Origin: CBDCFV01 sp965261795
GTDB lineage: Bacteria > Chloroflexota > Dehalococcoidia > Lucifugimonadales > UBA3495
Assembly (NCBI GenBank): GCA_965261795.1
Contig: OZ253476.1
Span: forward strand, 62,001 to 126,000
Direction: 5' to 3'
Length of the DNA: 64,000 nt
Positions 24,825 through 33,034 of the stretch are shown piece by piece (the stretch's first letter is position 1; every line of letters begins with the position of its first letter). The notes under the pieces were generated by a model. It searched no databases and was not told where the DNA came from. It was given only the letters and a program-made list of their open reading frames with translations. A program made the translations under genes and the position numbers.

Positions 24825-25424
24825 ATGTTTGAGCAACAGCCCGAACCGGAGCGATGGTTGCCTCTGCGCGACGCCTGCCGCCTGCTTCACGTGAACGAGG
24901 CAACCCTGCGCCAATGGGCCGACAACGGCTACTTGAGGGTGTACCGGACCCCCGGCGGCCATCGCCGGTTCTGGAGCAGTGACGTTCTGTCATTGACCGA
25001 CGACGGCGCCCCCGCCGGAATCCGGGGCACCGACAACGGGCTCGAGGGATCCGCCTTACGCCGTATCCGGCGGCGTTTGCACGGCGACACAGTGGCCCGG
25101 CAGCCTTGGTACCAGAGCGTCGAGGAGGAAGGACGGGACCGGATGCGCCTCTTTGGACGCCGGTTGCTTTCTTTACTGGTCCAAGAATCACCCCTTCGGC
25201 GTCAACGGCAGGAAGCGCTGGCCGAGTCCCACATATTGGGAAAGGAATACGGCAGTGAGATGGCCGAACGCGGTGTGACCCTGACCAACAGCTTGGAGGC
25301 CTTTGTTTTTTTCCGGTCGATGGTCCTGGAGTCGATGGAACCCAAAGCATGGGCCAGGGTCCTGGAACTGGCTGACCGGGTCATGGTGGGTCTGGCCGAA
25401 TCGTATCAAAAGCATTCAAGCTAG
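24825..25424 (+). CDS. MerR/excisionase-type HTH transcriptional regulator
   Basis: 199 residues from the ATG at 24825. The N-terminal domain PLRDACRLLHVNEATLRQWA then YLRVYRTPGGHRRF (about 12-45) is a MerR-like winged helix of the BldC/excisionase kind. The rest (about 85-195) is helical, with RLFGRRLLSLLVQES and EYGSEMAERGVTLTNSLEAF, resembling RsbR-like or histidine-kinase-associated helical bundles. It lies 230 bp upstream of the heme cluster in the same direction and could control it. That is inference from position only. A perfect palindrome lies just upstream. Confidence 0.78.
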   Translation: MFEQQPEPERWLPLRDACRLLHVNEATLRQWADNGYLRVYRTPGGHRRFWSSDVLSLTDDGAPAGIRGTDNGLEGSALRRIRRRLHGDTVARQPWYQSVEEEGRDRMRLFGRRLLSLLVQESPLRRQRQEALAESHILGKEYGSEMAERGVTLTNSLEAFVFFRSMVLESMEPKAWARVLELADRVMVGLAESYQKHSS

Positions 25425-25512
25425 TGGGGCAAAGCTTGCGCATCATTACTAAGAAACTATCTCAAAACCAGCAGGTTCTTCTGATATCCCCACACCACTA
25501 ATTGAAGCCGAT

Positions 25513-25539
25513 GGATTCCCGCCTTCGCGGGAATGACGG
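25513..25539. repeat. Palindromic intergenic repeat, single copy
   Basis: GGATTCCCGCCTTCGCGGG followed by AATGACGG, in the gap between the regulator and the heme cluster. A half copy (CCCGGGAATGACGGG) follows near 25582. Confidence 0.75.
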
Positions 25540-25656
25540 ATGACCCTTTGGGGTCATGTGTAAGGATGGAAATCACCTATTTCCCGGGAATGACGGGTTG
25601 TGTGCTACGGCAAATTTTGAAATCGTCTCTAAATCTGGAGGAATGGACGTTCTGAT

Positions 25657-26727
25657 ATGGACCTAATCGACCGTAAGCTATTGAATGTAATCCAAGGGCG
25701 TTTTCCATTGGTCGACCGGCCTTACCAAGCCTTGGGCGACGAGTTGGAGATAGGCGAAGCCGAGGTGATTGAGCGGCTGACCGCGTTGAAACGCCAGAAC
25801 GTGCTGCGGCAGATCAGCGCGATTTTTGACACCAGACGTTTGGGGTACAAGACCACGTTGGTGGCGATGGCCTTTGAGCCGGGTGACCTGCACCGCAGCG
25901 CCTTGGTGATCAACCGCCATCCCGGCGTAAGCCACAACTACGCCAGGGAAGGTTCCTACTTCAACCTGTGGTTTACGGTGGCGGTGCCGCCAGACCACGA
26001 GCTTGAAGACACTGTCGCCTTCATGGCCCGCGAAACAGGGGCTCTAAGCTACCGGGTGATGCCTACGATCCGGTTTTTCAAGATAGGCGTCAACTTCGAC
26101 ATGGTCAAGGGAAAGGGGTCCTCTTACAACTACAGCCCCGACGGGTATGACAAGACCGCCGCCAACGACTGGAACAAGGCCGTTCCATTGACCGACACCG
26201 ATAAGGCCGCGATTCGGGAGCTACAGGAAGACCTGGCCTTAGTCTCTGAGCCTTTCAGGGAAATGGCGCAACGGCTGGGCGTGACCACGTCGGAGTTGTT
26301 CGGCATGGCCCAGGAGTTCCAGGACCGGAGGTTCATGCGCCGCTACAGCGCGGTGTTGCACCACCGGCGTTCCGGGTTCAGCTCCAACGCCATGATCGTA
26401 TGGAAAGTGCCGGAGGAACGGTCTGAAGAGGTTGGGATGACGATGGCCCAACACGATGCCGTTACCCACTGCTACGAGAGGCCCACATTTCCTGACTGGC
26501 CGTATACCCACTTCACCATGGTCCACGCCACCACCAACGAGGGTTGCGAGGAGATCGAGCGGGAGATAAGCGCCGCGACGGGCATCACCGACCGGTTGAT
26601 GCTCTACAGCACCAGGGAATACAAGAAGACCCGGGTGCGCTACTTTGTGGATGACTACGACAGGTATCGGGCGACCCAAGAGGCTACGCCAAGCCATCCG
26701 GCCGGGTCCGCGATGGCCCAAGCTTAG
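25657..26727 (+). CDS. ahbAB: Fused siroheme decarboxylase AhbA-AhbB (two Lrp/AsnC-like domains)
   Basis: 356 residues. Siroheme decarboxylase removes two acetate carboxyls to give didecarboxysiroheme, normally as two separate small subunits. Here both are in one chain. Domain 1 (about 1-155) has an AsnC-type helix-turn-helix start (LIDRKLLNVIQGRFPL) and the family motif HPGVSHNYAREGSYFNLWF. Domain 2 (about 185-345) repeats the plan (ELQEDLALVSEPFREMAQRL) with AVTHCYERPTFPDWPYTHFTMVHA. The next genes make uroporphyrinogen III and siroheme, so the role fits an Ahb-type heme route or a heme d1-like branch. AhbC and AhbD are not in the window. Confidence 0.88.
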   Translation: MDLIDRKLLNVIQGRFPLVDRPYQALGDELEIGEAEVIERLTALKRQNVLRQISAIFDTRRLGYKTTLVAMAFEPGDLHRSALVINRHPGVSHNYAREGSYFNLWFTVAVPPDHELEDTVAFMARETGALSYRVMPTIRFFKIGVNFDMVKGKGSSYNYSPDGYDKTAANDWNKAVPLTDTDKAAIRELQEDLALVSEPFREMAQRLGVTTSELFGMAQEFQDRRFMRRYSAVLHHRRSGFSSNAMIVWKVPEERSEEVGMTMAQHDAVTHCYERPTFPDWPYTHFTMVHATTNEGCEEIEREISAATGITDRLMLYSTREYKKTRVRYFVDDYDRYRATQEATPSHPAGSAMAQA

Positions 26728-26741
26728 CAGGGGGAGCCATT

Positions 26742-27446
26742 ATGCCAGCTTACTATCCAGTCTACTTGGACCTGACCGACAAACGGTGCTTGGTTATCGG
26801 CGGAGGGACCATCGCCGAGGACAAAGTCTCCAAGCTAAAAGGTTTCGACGCCAAAATTTCAGTGATCAGCCCGGACTTGACGCCTTCGTTGGAGGCATCC
26901 GCGGAACGCGGTGAATTGGAATGGCATCCTCGAGAGTATCGGAAGGGCGACCTTCACGGCGTTTTCCTCGGCATCGCCGCCACCAACTGCCGGGAAGTGA
27001 ATGAGTCCATCTTCAGAGAAGCGATGGAGTTAGGCGTGCTGATGAACGTGGTGGACAAGCCGGACCAGTGCTCGTTCATCGCTCCTTCCGTTGTAAAGCG
27101 GGGCGAGGTTACCTTGGCTATATCAACCGGGGGCGCGAGCCCAGCATTGGCCCGCAAGCTAAGGGAAGAGTTGTCCGCATGCCCCGCGTTGGAGTGGGCG
27201 GACTTGGCGGACGTTCTAGCCCAAGCCAGGAAAGAGGTCAAGGACCGGCGGGTTGCCATCGACCGCCAGCGGTGGCAATGCGCGATGACACCGGAGTTGT
27301 TGCGGCTGGTCCAATCGAGCCGGGCTGAAGAAGCCTTGGATACGCTGCTCTCCAACTTGTTCGATCCTGCCGCTCCGGGACTGTGCCAAAAGGTGGACAG
27401 GTGCGGTCCGGAGATGTGCGCCCGAAGTCTTGAAGCAAGAGACTGA
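26742..27446 (+). CDS. Precorrin-2 dehydrogenase / sirohydrochlorin ferrochelatase (Met8/CysG-N type)
   Basis: 234 residues with GGGGAG upstream of the ATG. It oxidises precorrin-2 with NAD and inserts iron to give siroheme. A Rossmann domain opens the protein (YLDLTDKRCLVIGGGTIAEDKVSKL, where the GGG loop binds NAD), followed by the conserved LMNVVDKPDQCSFIAPS and LAISTGGASPALARKLREE. The C-terminal extension ends in KVDRCGPEMCARS, with cysteines. It directly precedes hemC. Siroheme made here is the substrate for the fused decarboxylase just upstream. Confidence 0.93.
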   Translation: MPAYYPVYLDLTDKRCLVIGGGTIAEDKVSKLKGFDAKISVISPDLTPSLEASAERGELEWHPREYRKGDLHGVFLGIAATNCREVNESIFREAMELGVLMNVVDKPDQCSFIAPSVVKRGEVTLAISTGGASPALARKLREELSACPALEWADLADVLAQARKEVKDRRVAIDRQRWQCAMTPELLRLVQSSRAEEALDTLLSNLFDPAAPGLCQKVDRCGPEMCARSLEARD

Positions 27447-27464
27447 TTGGCCGGAGCGAAGCCC

Positions 27465-28403
27465 GTGAGCGATTCCACAACAATCAGGACCGGCACCAGG
27501 GGCAGCATCCTGGCCATACGCCAGACGGAAGAGGTGTTGGCCCAACTCGGCCCGAAGTTCCCGGAGTTGGATTTCCAAGTGACTCCTGTCCGTACCCAGG
27601 GGGACATAAACGCCACTGCCTCGCTTACGGGGATGGGTCTTGGCGTGTTCGTCAACGAGATAGAACGCATGTTGCTGGACGGAGAACTCGACATGGCCGT
27701 CCACAGCCTCAAGGATATGCCCACCAAGCTGCCCGACGGTTTGTTTATTGGAGCCATGACCGGGCGGCAGGACCCGCGGGACGTACTGGTCAACCGCTGG
27801 CATTGCCGTCTGGCCGATTTGCCAGAGGGCGCGCGCATAGGGACCAGCAGCCCCCGCCGCCGCGCGCTGCTCAACAGCCTGTGCCCCCAAGCCACCGTGT
27901 TGCCTATCCGCGGCAACGTTGAGACGAGGCTCAACAAGGCCCAAAGCGATGACTACGATGGCGCAGTCCTAGCGGCCGCGGGGTTGATACGCTTGGGGCT
28001 GACCGAGCATATAGACGATTACCTGTCGCCGCAACGGTTCGTGCCGCCTCCCGGTCAAGGGGTTTTGGCGGTGGAGGTCCGATCCGACGATCAGCGGATG
28101 ATAGACATGTTGCGGAGCGTCGACAATACTGCTACCCGTTTGGCTGCGACCGCTGAGCGTGCATTCCTGGAAAAACTGGGCGGGGGCTGCCAACTTCCTG
28201 TCGGAGCCTACGCACGGGCCGAAGGAGACATCCTGTTTTTGACCGTTTTCCTGAGTTCCCCGGACGGGCAAAAAGCCTTCCGCGCAAAGATCGACGGACT
28301 TAACCTCGACCCGCTGCAACTTGCCAGCGATGCTTACCTTGCGGTTACGGAACGGGGTGCTGGACCGCTGCTTGAGATTGAATGGGGCGAGGTGGAGCCT
28401 TAG
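27465..28403 (+). CDS. hemC: Hydroxymethylbilane synthase (porphobilinogen deaminase)
   Basis: 312 residues from the GTG at 27465, which has a GGAG about nine bases upstream; a TTG six codons earlier is the alternative. The enzyme joins four porphobilinogen molecules. Seen are RTGTRGSILAIRQTEEV at the N-terminus, VHSLKDMPT with its conserved lysine, GTSSPRRRALL, RGNVETRLNK, and the cysteine in LGGGCQLPVGAYA (about 241) that carries the dipyrromethane cofactor. It follows the Met8-like gene and would be followed by cobA-hemD but for an inserted nuclease-like gene. Confidence 0.96.
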   Translation: MSDSTTIRTGTRGSILAIRQTEEVLAQLGPKFPELDFQVTPVRTQGDINATASLTGMGLGVFVNEIERMLLDGELDMAVHSLKDMPTKLPDGLFIGAMTGRQDPRDVLVNRWHCRLADLPEGARIGTSSPRRRALLNSLCPQATVLPIRGNVETRLNKAQSDDYDGAVLAAAGLIRLGLTEHIDDYLSPQRFVPPPGQGVLAVEVRSDDQRMIDMLRSVDNTATRLAATAERAFLEKLGGGCQLPVGAYARAEGDILFLTVFLSSPDGQKAFRAKIDGLNLDPLQLASDAYLAVTERGAGPLLEIEWGEVEP

Positions 28404-28462
28404 ATTCTCGTGAACCCCAGCCATAGAAAGAAGGATGTAAGCGAATAGGGAGTTTGCTCGTA

Positions 28463-29581
28463 ATGGATCTTGAAGGCACTATCTCACAAGTCCAAGACAA
28501 ACTTCGCAAAGGTCTTTTCCCTAACGAGGCCGCGGTGTCTAACGGCGCAGTTCTACCCATATTGAACGCCCTCGAATGGCCCGTATTCGACACGGCTGTT
28601 GTATTCCCTGAATACACAGTGGAAGTGCGGCGTGTTGACTATGCACTCTGCCGTCATGACGGGCAGCCTGTTGTTTTCCTGGAAGTTAAGCGCGTTGGAC
28701 TAGCAAACAGCGGGGAACGCCAGCTTTTTGAGTACGCATTCCATAAGGGTGTCCCTTTAGCGGTGCTAACCGACGGACAGGAATGGAATTTCTACCTTCC
28801 AGGCGAACAAGGGGATTATCAGGAACGCAGGGTCTACAAACTGGATCTTCTGGAGCGTGACACTTCTGAATGTTCCACCCGCCTTAACAGATACCTTTCC
28901 TACTCGGATGTCGTCTCCGGCGCCGCGTTTGATAATGCCCGATCTGACTATAGGGACGTCAGCCGCCAGCGTGAGATAGAACGGATTTTGCCGCAAGCAT
29001 GGGCTAATCTTCTTAATGAATCTGACGAAGCCCTCGTTGCTTCTCTAGCAGAAAAAGTTGAGGATTTGTGCGGCTATATGCCTGACTCGGAAACTTGCGC
29101 CGCATTCCTTTCCTCAATCTCGAGGAATGCTGGACCAAGTACTGGTGGGGGGCAGTTATCTCAAATGCCTGCTCCTTATGTCTCACCCCAAAGTGTCAGC
29201 GGTGAGCGAGCGGCTTCTCCAACCATTGTGTCGAGAACCACCAACCAAATCGGGTTTATCTTGCATGGCCAGCAACATCAATGCAGGAATGCCCTTGAAG
29301 TAATGACATCAGTATTCGAAAGGTTGGCGGCGAATGATTCAACATTTGCTGAACGGTTCGCAGCAAGGAAACACGGGAGCAAACGGCGATACCTAGCACG
29401 AGATAAATTCGAACTTTACCCTGACCGTCCCGATTTTTGTGAACGATATTCTTCCCAATTGACGTTTGGGTGGTTTATTGGAACTCACTACCGCAAGGTT
29501 GCTATACGAAAGATTGTCTTGCTTGCCTGCGAAGTAGCAGGATTGGAATTTGACAACGACCTTGTCGTCAACCTTGGCTAG
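28463..29581 (+). CDS. HsdR_N-like nuclease-domain protein inserted in the heme cluster
   Basis: 372 residues from the ATG at 28463 with GGGAG nine bases upstream. The N-terminal half contains VDYALCRHDGQPVVFLEVKR (about 54-73), the D...ExK core of the type I restriction R-subunit N-terminal nuclease fold, then QLFEYAFHKGVPLAVLTDG. There is no helicase domain. The C-terminal 110 residues (SQLTFGWFIGTHYRKVAIRK) resemble a domain often appended to restriction-like proteins, but I cannot name it. The gene sits between hemC and cobA-hemD in the same direction, uses more AT-rich codons and has no role in heme synthesis that I can see. It is probably a passenger defence gene. Confidence 0.72.
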   Translation: MDLEGTISQVQDKLRKGLFPNEAAVSNGAVLPILNALEWPVFDTAVVFPEYTVEVRRVDYALCRHDGQPVVFLEVKRVGLANSGERQLFEYAFHKGVPLAVLTDGQEWNFYLPGEQGDYQERRVYKLDLLERDTSECSTRLNRYLSYSDVVSGAAFDNARSDYRDVSRQREIERILPQAWANLLNESDEALVASLAEKVEDLCGYMPDSETCAAFLSSISRNAGPSTGGGQLSQMPAPYVSPQSVSGERAASPTIVSRTTNQIGFILHGQQHQCRNALEVMTSVFERLAANDSTFAERFAARKHGSKRRYLARDKFELYPDRPDFCERYSSQLTFGWFIGTHYRKVAIRKIVLLACEVAGLEFDNDLVVNLG

Positions 29582-29587
29582 GAGAGC

Positions 29588-31126
29588 ATGACCCAATTGG
29601 CAGGCAAAGTCTATCTGGTAGGCGCAGGCCCGGGAGACTGGGGTTTGATGACGCTGAAAGGGATGCGTTGCTTGGAGCAGGCCGACGTGGTGGTCTACGA
29701 CAGGCTGCTGGATGCGTCGCTAATTGATAGTGCTCCCGAGACTGCGGAGCGGATTTTTGTTGGCAAGGAGCGGGGCCGCCAAGAGTTGACCCAAGCCGAC
29801 ATCAACCGTTTGTTGCTAGACCGGGCCGCCGAAGGGAAGGTCGTGGTGCGCCTCAAGGGCGGGGACCCGTTCGTCTTCGGGCGCGGCGGTGAAGAGGCGT
29901 TGGCGTTGGCAGAGAACGGGGTAAGCTTCGAGGTAGTCCCCGGCGTTACTTCCGCTGTTGGCGCGCCCGCCTACGCCGGTATACCGTTAACTCACCGGGG
30001 TATCGCCACATCGTTCACCGTCGTGAGCGGAAGCGAAGACCCGCTGAAAGGGGAAAGCTCGGTCAACTGGGCAGCCTTGGCTAAAGGCGGCGGGACGATA
30101 GTGGTCCTGATGGGGTGGTCTTCATTAGAACCCATCCTTGCTACTCTGGCGCATGAAGGGATGGAACCTTCGACCCCAGTGGCATTGGTCCAGTGGGGGA
30201 CTTGGCCGAACCAGACCACGGTCACTGGGCGTTTGGACAACATCGTAACACTGGGCCGGGACGTGGGCATGAAGCCGCCGGTGGCAGCGGTAATCGGGCG
30301 GGTGGTGGAACTGCGAGAAAAGTTGGCTTGGTTCGACCAGCGACCCCTGTTCGGCAAGAAGGTCTTGATTACACGCTCACGGGCCCAAGCGTCCCAATTC
30401 CGGGCCAAGCTGGAGGAACTGGGAGCCCAGCCGGTGGAGATTCCGACTATCCGGACAGATGCTCTCGATGATTACAGCGAGTTGGACAGTGCACTGGGGC
30501 GGTTATCTTCCTATGGATGGGTTATTTTCGCCAGCGGCAACGCCGTTGATGCAGTGTTCGGCCGGTTGGCCCATCTCGACAAGGACTCGCGGGCCTTTGG
30601 CGGAGTGTGCGTGGGGGCCATCGGCCCGGCCACATCTGCTGCTTTGGAGCGACGGGGAATAACAGCCGATTTTATCCCTACCCGCCCTGTCTCTGAGGTT
30701 GTTCTGGCGGAATTGTCGCAACGTGAGTGGGACAGTGTGAAGGTTTTGCTTCCGGGCGCCGACATCGGCAGGGACGTATTGTACCGGGGGCTTACGGGAC
30801 TTGGGGCCAGGGTGGACTTGATTCCGGCCTATCGGACTGTCCCGGTCACCGGAGTGAAGGACAAAGCGCGGAAAGCATTGGAATCCGGTGTGGACGTGGT
30901 GACGTTCACCAGTTCGTCCACGGTGAAAAACCTTTTGGACCTGCTGGACGGCCATACTAAGGCGTTGGAAGGCAGCCGTATCGCCTGCATTGGCCCGACG
31001 ACGGCAGCCACTGCACGAGAGCTTGGGCTATCGGTGGACTTGGTGGCCGACGTGCACACCGTCGACGGCTTAGTGGACGCCTTGGTGTCCTATTTCGGTA
31101 ATGGGGAGGAAAAGAAAAATGGTTAG
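29588..31126 (+). CDS. cobA-hemD: Bifunctional uroporphyrinogen-III C-methyltransferase / uroporphyrinogen-III synthase
   Basis: 512 residues with AGGAGAG before the ATG. The first half (about 1-250) is the SAM-dependent methylase that makes precorrin-2: VYLVGAGPGDWGLMTLKG, the RLKGGDPFVFGRGGEE core, and AYAGIPLTHRGIA. The second half (about 258-510) is the HemD synthase: VLITRSRAQASQFRAKLEELG, then ASGNAV, VCVGAIGPATSAALERRG and DVVTFTSSSTVKNLL. The fusion is common in Gram-positive bacteria and Chloroflexota. Its end overlaps the hemB start by 8 bp, so the two are coupled. Confidence 0.96.
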   Translation: MTQLAGKVYLVGAGPGDWGLMTLKGMRCLEQADVVVYDRLLDASLIDSAPETAERIFVGKERGRQELTQADINRLLLDRAAEGKVVVRLKGGDPFVFGRGGEEALALAENGVSFEVVPGVTSAVGAPAYAGIPLTHRGIATSFTVVSGSEDPLKGESSVNWAALAKGGGTIVVLMGWSSLEPILATLAHEGMEPSTPVALVQWGTWPNQTTVTGRLDNIVTLGRDVGMKPPVAAVIGRVVELREKLAWFDQRPLFGKKVLITRSRAQASQFRAKLEELGAQPVEIPTIRTDALDDYSELDSALGRLSSYGWVIFASGNAVDAVFGRLAHLDKDSRAFGGVCVGAIGPATSAALERRGITADFIPTRPVSEVVLAELSQREWDSVKVLLPGADIGRDVLYRGLTGLGARVDLIPAYRTVPVTGVKDKARKALESGVDVVTFTSSSTVKNLLDLLDGHTKALEGSRIACIGPTTAATARELGLSVDLVADVHTVDGLVDALVSYFGNGEEKKNG

Positions 31127-32102
31127 CTTTCCAGACCTGAGACTCCGCCGGGTGCGGCAACTGGAACCGGTGCGCCGACTGGTGCGGGAGACCCGTCTTT
31201 CTCCTTCGGCGTTCATATACCCCATGTTTGTCACCCACGGGCAGGGAGTCAAGGAGGCCATAGAACCCATGCCGGGCTGCTACCACTTCTCCATAGACGC
31301 GCTGGTAGAAGAGGTTGGAGAGGCGGCGGAATTGGGCATTCCCGGCGTCCTGCTGTTCGGCCTGCCCGCTGAGAAGGACCCCCTTGGGCTGGAGGGGTAC
31401 GATCCCGAGGGCATAATCCAGGAGGCGGTGCGGGCGATCAAGCATGAAGTCCCCGGCATGATGGTCACCACCGACGTCTGCATGTGCGAATACACCGACC
31501 ACGGCCACTGCGGGGTCATAGACAATGGGCACGTGGACAATGACGCCACGCTGGAACTACTGGCGCGCACCGCCGTTACCCACGCGCAAGCAGGAGCAGA
31601 CCTGATAGCTCCATCGGCCATGATGGACGGACAGGTGAAAGCGATACGGGACGCTCTGAACGACAACGGCTATATCGACACACCGATAATGGGCTACGCC
31701 GCCAAGTACGCCTCCGCCTTCTACGGGCCTTTCCGCGTGGCCGCCGGCTCCACGCCGCAATTCGGCGACCGCCGGACTTACCAGATGGACCCGGCCAACG
31801 CCCGCATGGCCATGCGGGAGATCGAGAGCGACATAGCCGAGGGTGCGGACATCGTGATGGTGAAGCCGGCGCTGGCTTACTTGGACGTAATTCGGCAAGC
31901 AAAGGAGCGCTTTGATCACCCGCTGGCGGCCTATAACGTGAGCGGTGAATACTCCATGGTCAAAGCCGCCTCGCAGCAGGGTTGGATTGACGAGAAGCCG
32001 GTTACCACCGAACTGCTAACGTCCATCAAGCGGGCCGGGGCCGACATCATCCTCAGCTACCACGCCAAAGAGCTGGCGCGGTGGTACCGGGAGGACGAGT
32101 AA
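31119..32102 (+). CDS. hemB: Delta-aminolevulinic acid dehydratase (porphobilinogen synthase)
   Basis: 327 residues from the ATG at 31119, which follows GGGAGG and overlaps the upstream stop by 8 bp. It condenses two 5-aminolevulinate molecules. The zinc-type cysteine cluster TDVCMCEYTDHGHCGV, the substrate loop YAAKYASAFYGPFRVA and the Schiff-base lysine in IVMVKPALAYLD are all present. A full-length, ordinary HemB. Downstream, an unknown gene plus a RelE toxin separate it from hemL. Confidence 0.97.
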   Translation: MVSFPDLRLRRVRQLEPVRRLVRETRLSPSAFIYPMFVTHGQGVKEAIEPMPGCYHFSIDALVEEVGEAAELGIPGVLLFGLPAEKDPLGLEGYDPEGIIQEAVRAIKHEVPGMMVTTDVCMCEYTDHGHCGVIDNGHVDNDATLELLARTAVTHAQAGADLIAPSAMMDGQVKAIRDALNDNGYIDTPIMGYAAKYASAFYGPFRVAAGSTPQFGDRRTYQMDPANARMAMREIESDIAEGADIVMVKPALAYLDVIRQAKERFDHPLAAYNVSGEYSMVKAASQQGWIDEKPVTTELLTSIKRAGADIILSYHAKELARWYREDE

Positions 32103-32124
32103 CAAAGTGCGAGAGAGTCGAGCA

Positions 32125-32733
32125 ATGGCGATTGAGAAACCCCCTAAGCTGATTGCCCAAAAACTCGCGGAACATCTTGTATTCCGCGAGTTGCTCAAGC
32201 GGGATGTGCTTCCATACGCGCCGGCGGTCGGCGCCGCGCCAGGTTTCAAGGTGAGGACACCCACTGGACGGACTATCGATGCGCGAATCGAGCCTTCAAT
32301 CGGCGATGGGTATGAACGGCTGTTCCAAGTGCCCGGCTTCAAACCGCGCCCGGAACTCATCTTCCTTTGCGTGGAATTCTCCGGAGACGAAATTAGCTGT
32401 GTTTGGGTGTTGCCGTCGACCGTATTCTTCGCCTACTCCGACCCGGACGAGGAGCGCGGTTTGCGAGAACTCAACCTAGACGTGAAGCGGGAACGTTATT
32501 TTGATGAAACGTTCCGGGAATACAACTTCTTCTTCCGTAACCGATGGGAGTCAATCACGAAGTTCGATTTCTACAGCCGCTACATGAAACCATTGGGGTC
32601 ACTGGGGTTCGCAGAAGGGTGGGAAGACTTTGAAGATGAGATGATGGCGTTAGAGGTATTAGAAACCCGGGAACCTCGCGAAGAAAGCATTGCCTTCGAC
32701 CCGCTAATTTTCAGTGACACCGCGGCGCTATAG
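32125..32733 (+). CDS. Hypothetical protein, partner of a RelE-type toxin
   Basis: 202 residues from the ATG of MAIEKPPKL at 32125; six codons upstream to 32107 are also open. It has a basic N-terminal helix (LIAQKLAEHLVFRELLKRD), a beta-rich middle (RTPTGRTIDARIEPSIGDG, PELIFLCVEFSGDEIS, VWVLPSTVFFAY) and an acidic C-terminus (EDFEDEMMALEVLETRE). I do not recognise the family. The beta-rich middle with acidic residues may be a degenerate restriction-endonuclease fold. The RelE-like gene starts inside its last seven codons, so it occupies the place of the antitoxin, yet it is two to three times larger than usual antitoxins. Confidence 0.55.
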   Translation: MAIEKPPKLIAQKLAEHLVFRELLKRDVLPYAPAVGAAPGFKVRTPTGRTIDARIEPSIGDGYERLFQVPGFKPRPELIFLCVEFSGDEISCVWVLPSTVFFAYSDPDEERGLRELNLDVKRERYFDETFREYNFFFRNRWESITKFDFYSRYMKPLGSLGFAEGWEDFEDEMMALEVLETREPREESIAFDPLIFSDTAAL

Positions 32734-32989
32734 AGTTGAGTATGGCAGCCGCAGAGTCAAGAGGGTGAGACAGCTTCCACTCAGCGCAGCCCGACGGATT
32801 GTTGCGGTCATTGAATTGCTGGGGGATAATCCGAGACCCCCAATCTCAATTCCGGTGCAAGGCCATCCGGGCGACTTCAGGATAAGGGTAGGTGACTACC
32901 GGGTCATATATCAGATAAATTACGAGAACAGGACCGTCTACATCGACCGTATCGTCCGGCGGAGCGAAGGCTCATACAGGTACAGGTAG
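32714..32989 (+). CDS. RelE/ParE-family toxin
   Basis: 91 residues starting at a GTG within the end of the previous gene (20-bp overlap). RRYRVEYGSRRVKRVRQLPLS and the C-terminal DFRIRVGDYRVIYQINYENR then VYIDRIVRRSEGSY match the RelE family, whose members cut mRNA in the ribosome or, in the ParE branch, poison gyrase. The late RVGDYRVIY strand and His/Arg residues favour the RelE kind. The usual small Phd or RHH antitoxin is missing on both sides. It lies between hemB and hemL. Confidence 0.85.
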   Translation: MTPRRYRVEYGSRRVKRVRQLPLSAARRIVAVIELLGDNPRPPISIPVQGHPGDFRIRVGDYRVIYQINYENRTVYIDRIVRRSEGSYRYR

Positions 32990-33034
32990 CTTCCAGGCAC
33001 GGCCCACATCCAATCTACAAACGTTAGGTCAGTC

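Noticed and set aside
26742..27446. Glutamyl-tRNA reductase (hemA) in the heme cluster
   Set aside because: The NAD-binding protein here has the Met8/precorrin-2 dehydrogenase motifs (VDKPDQCSFIAP, STGGASPALA); no tRNA reductase catalytic domain is present.
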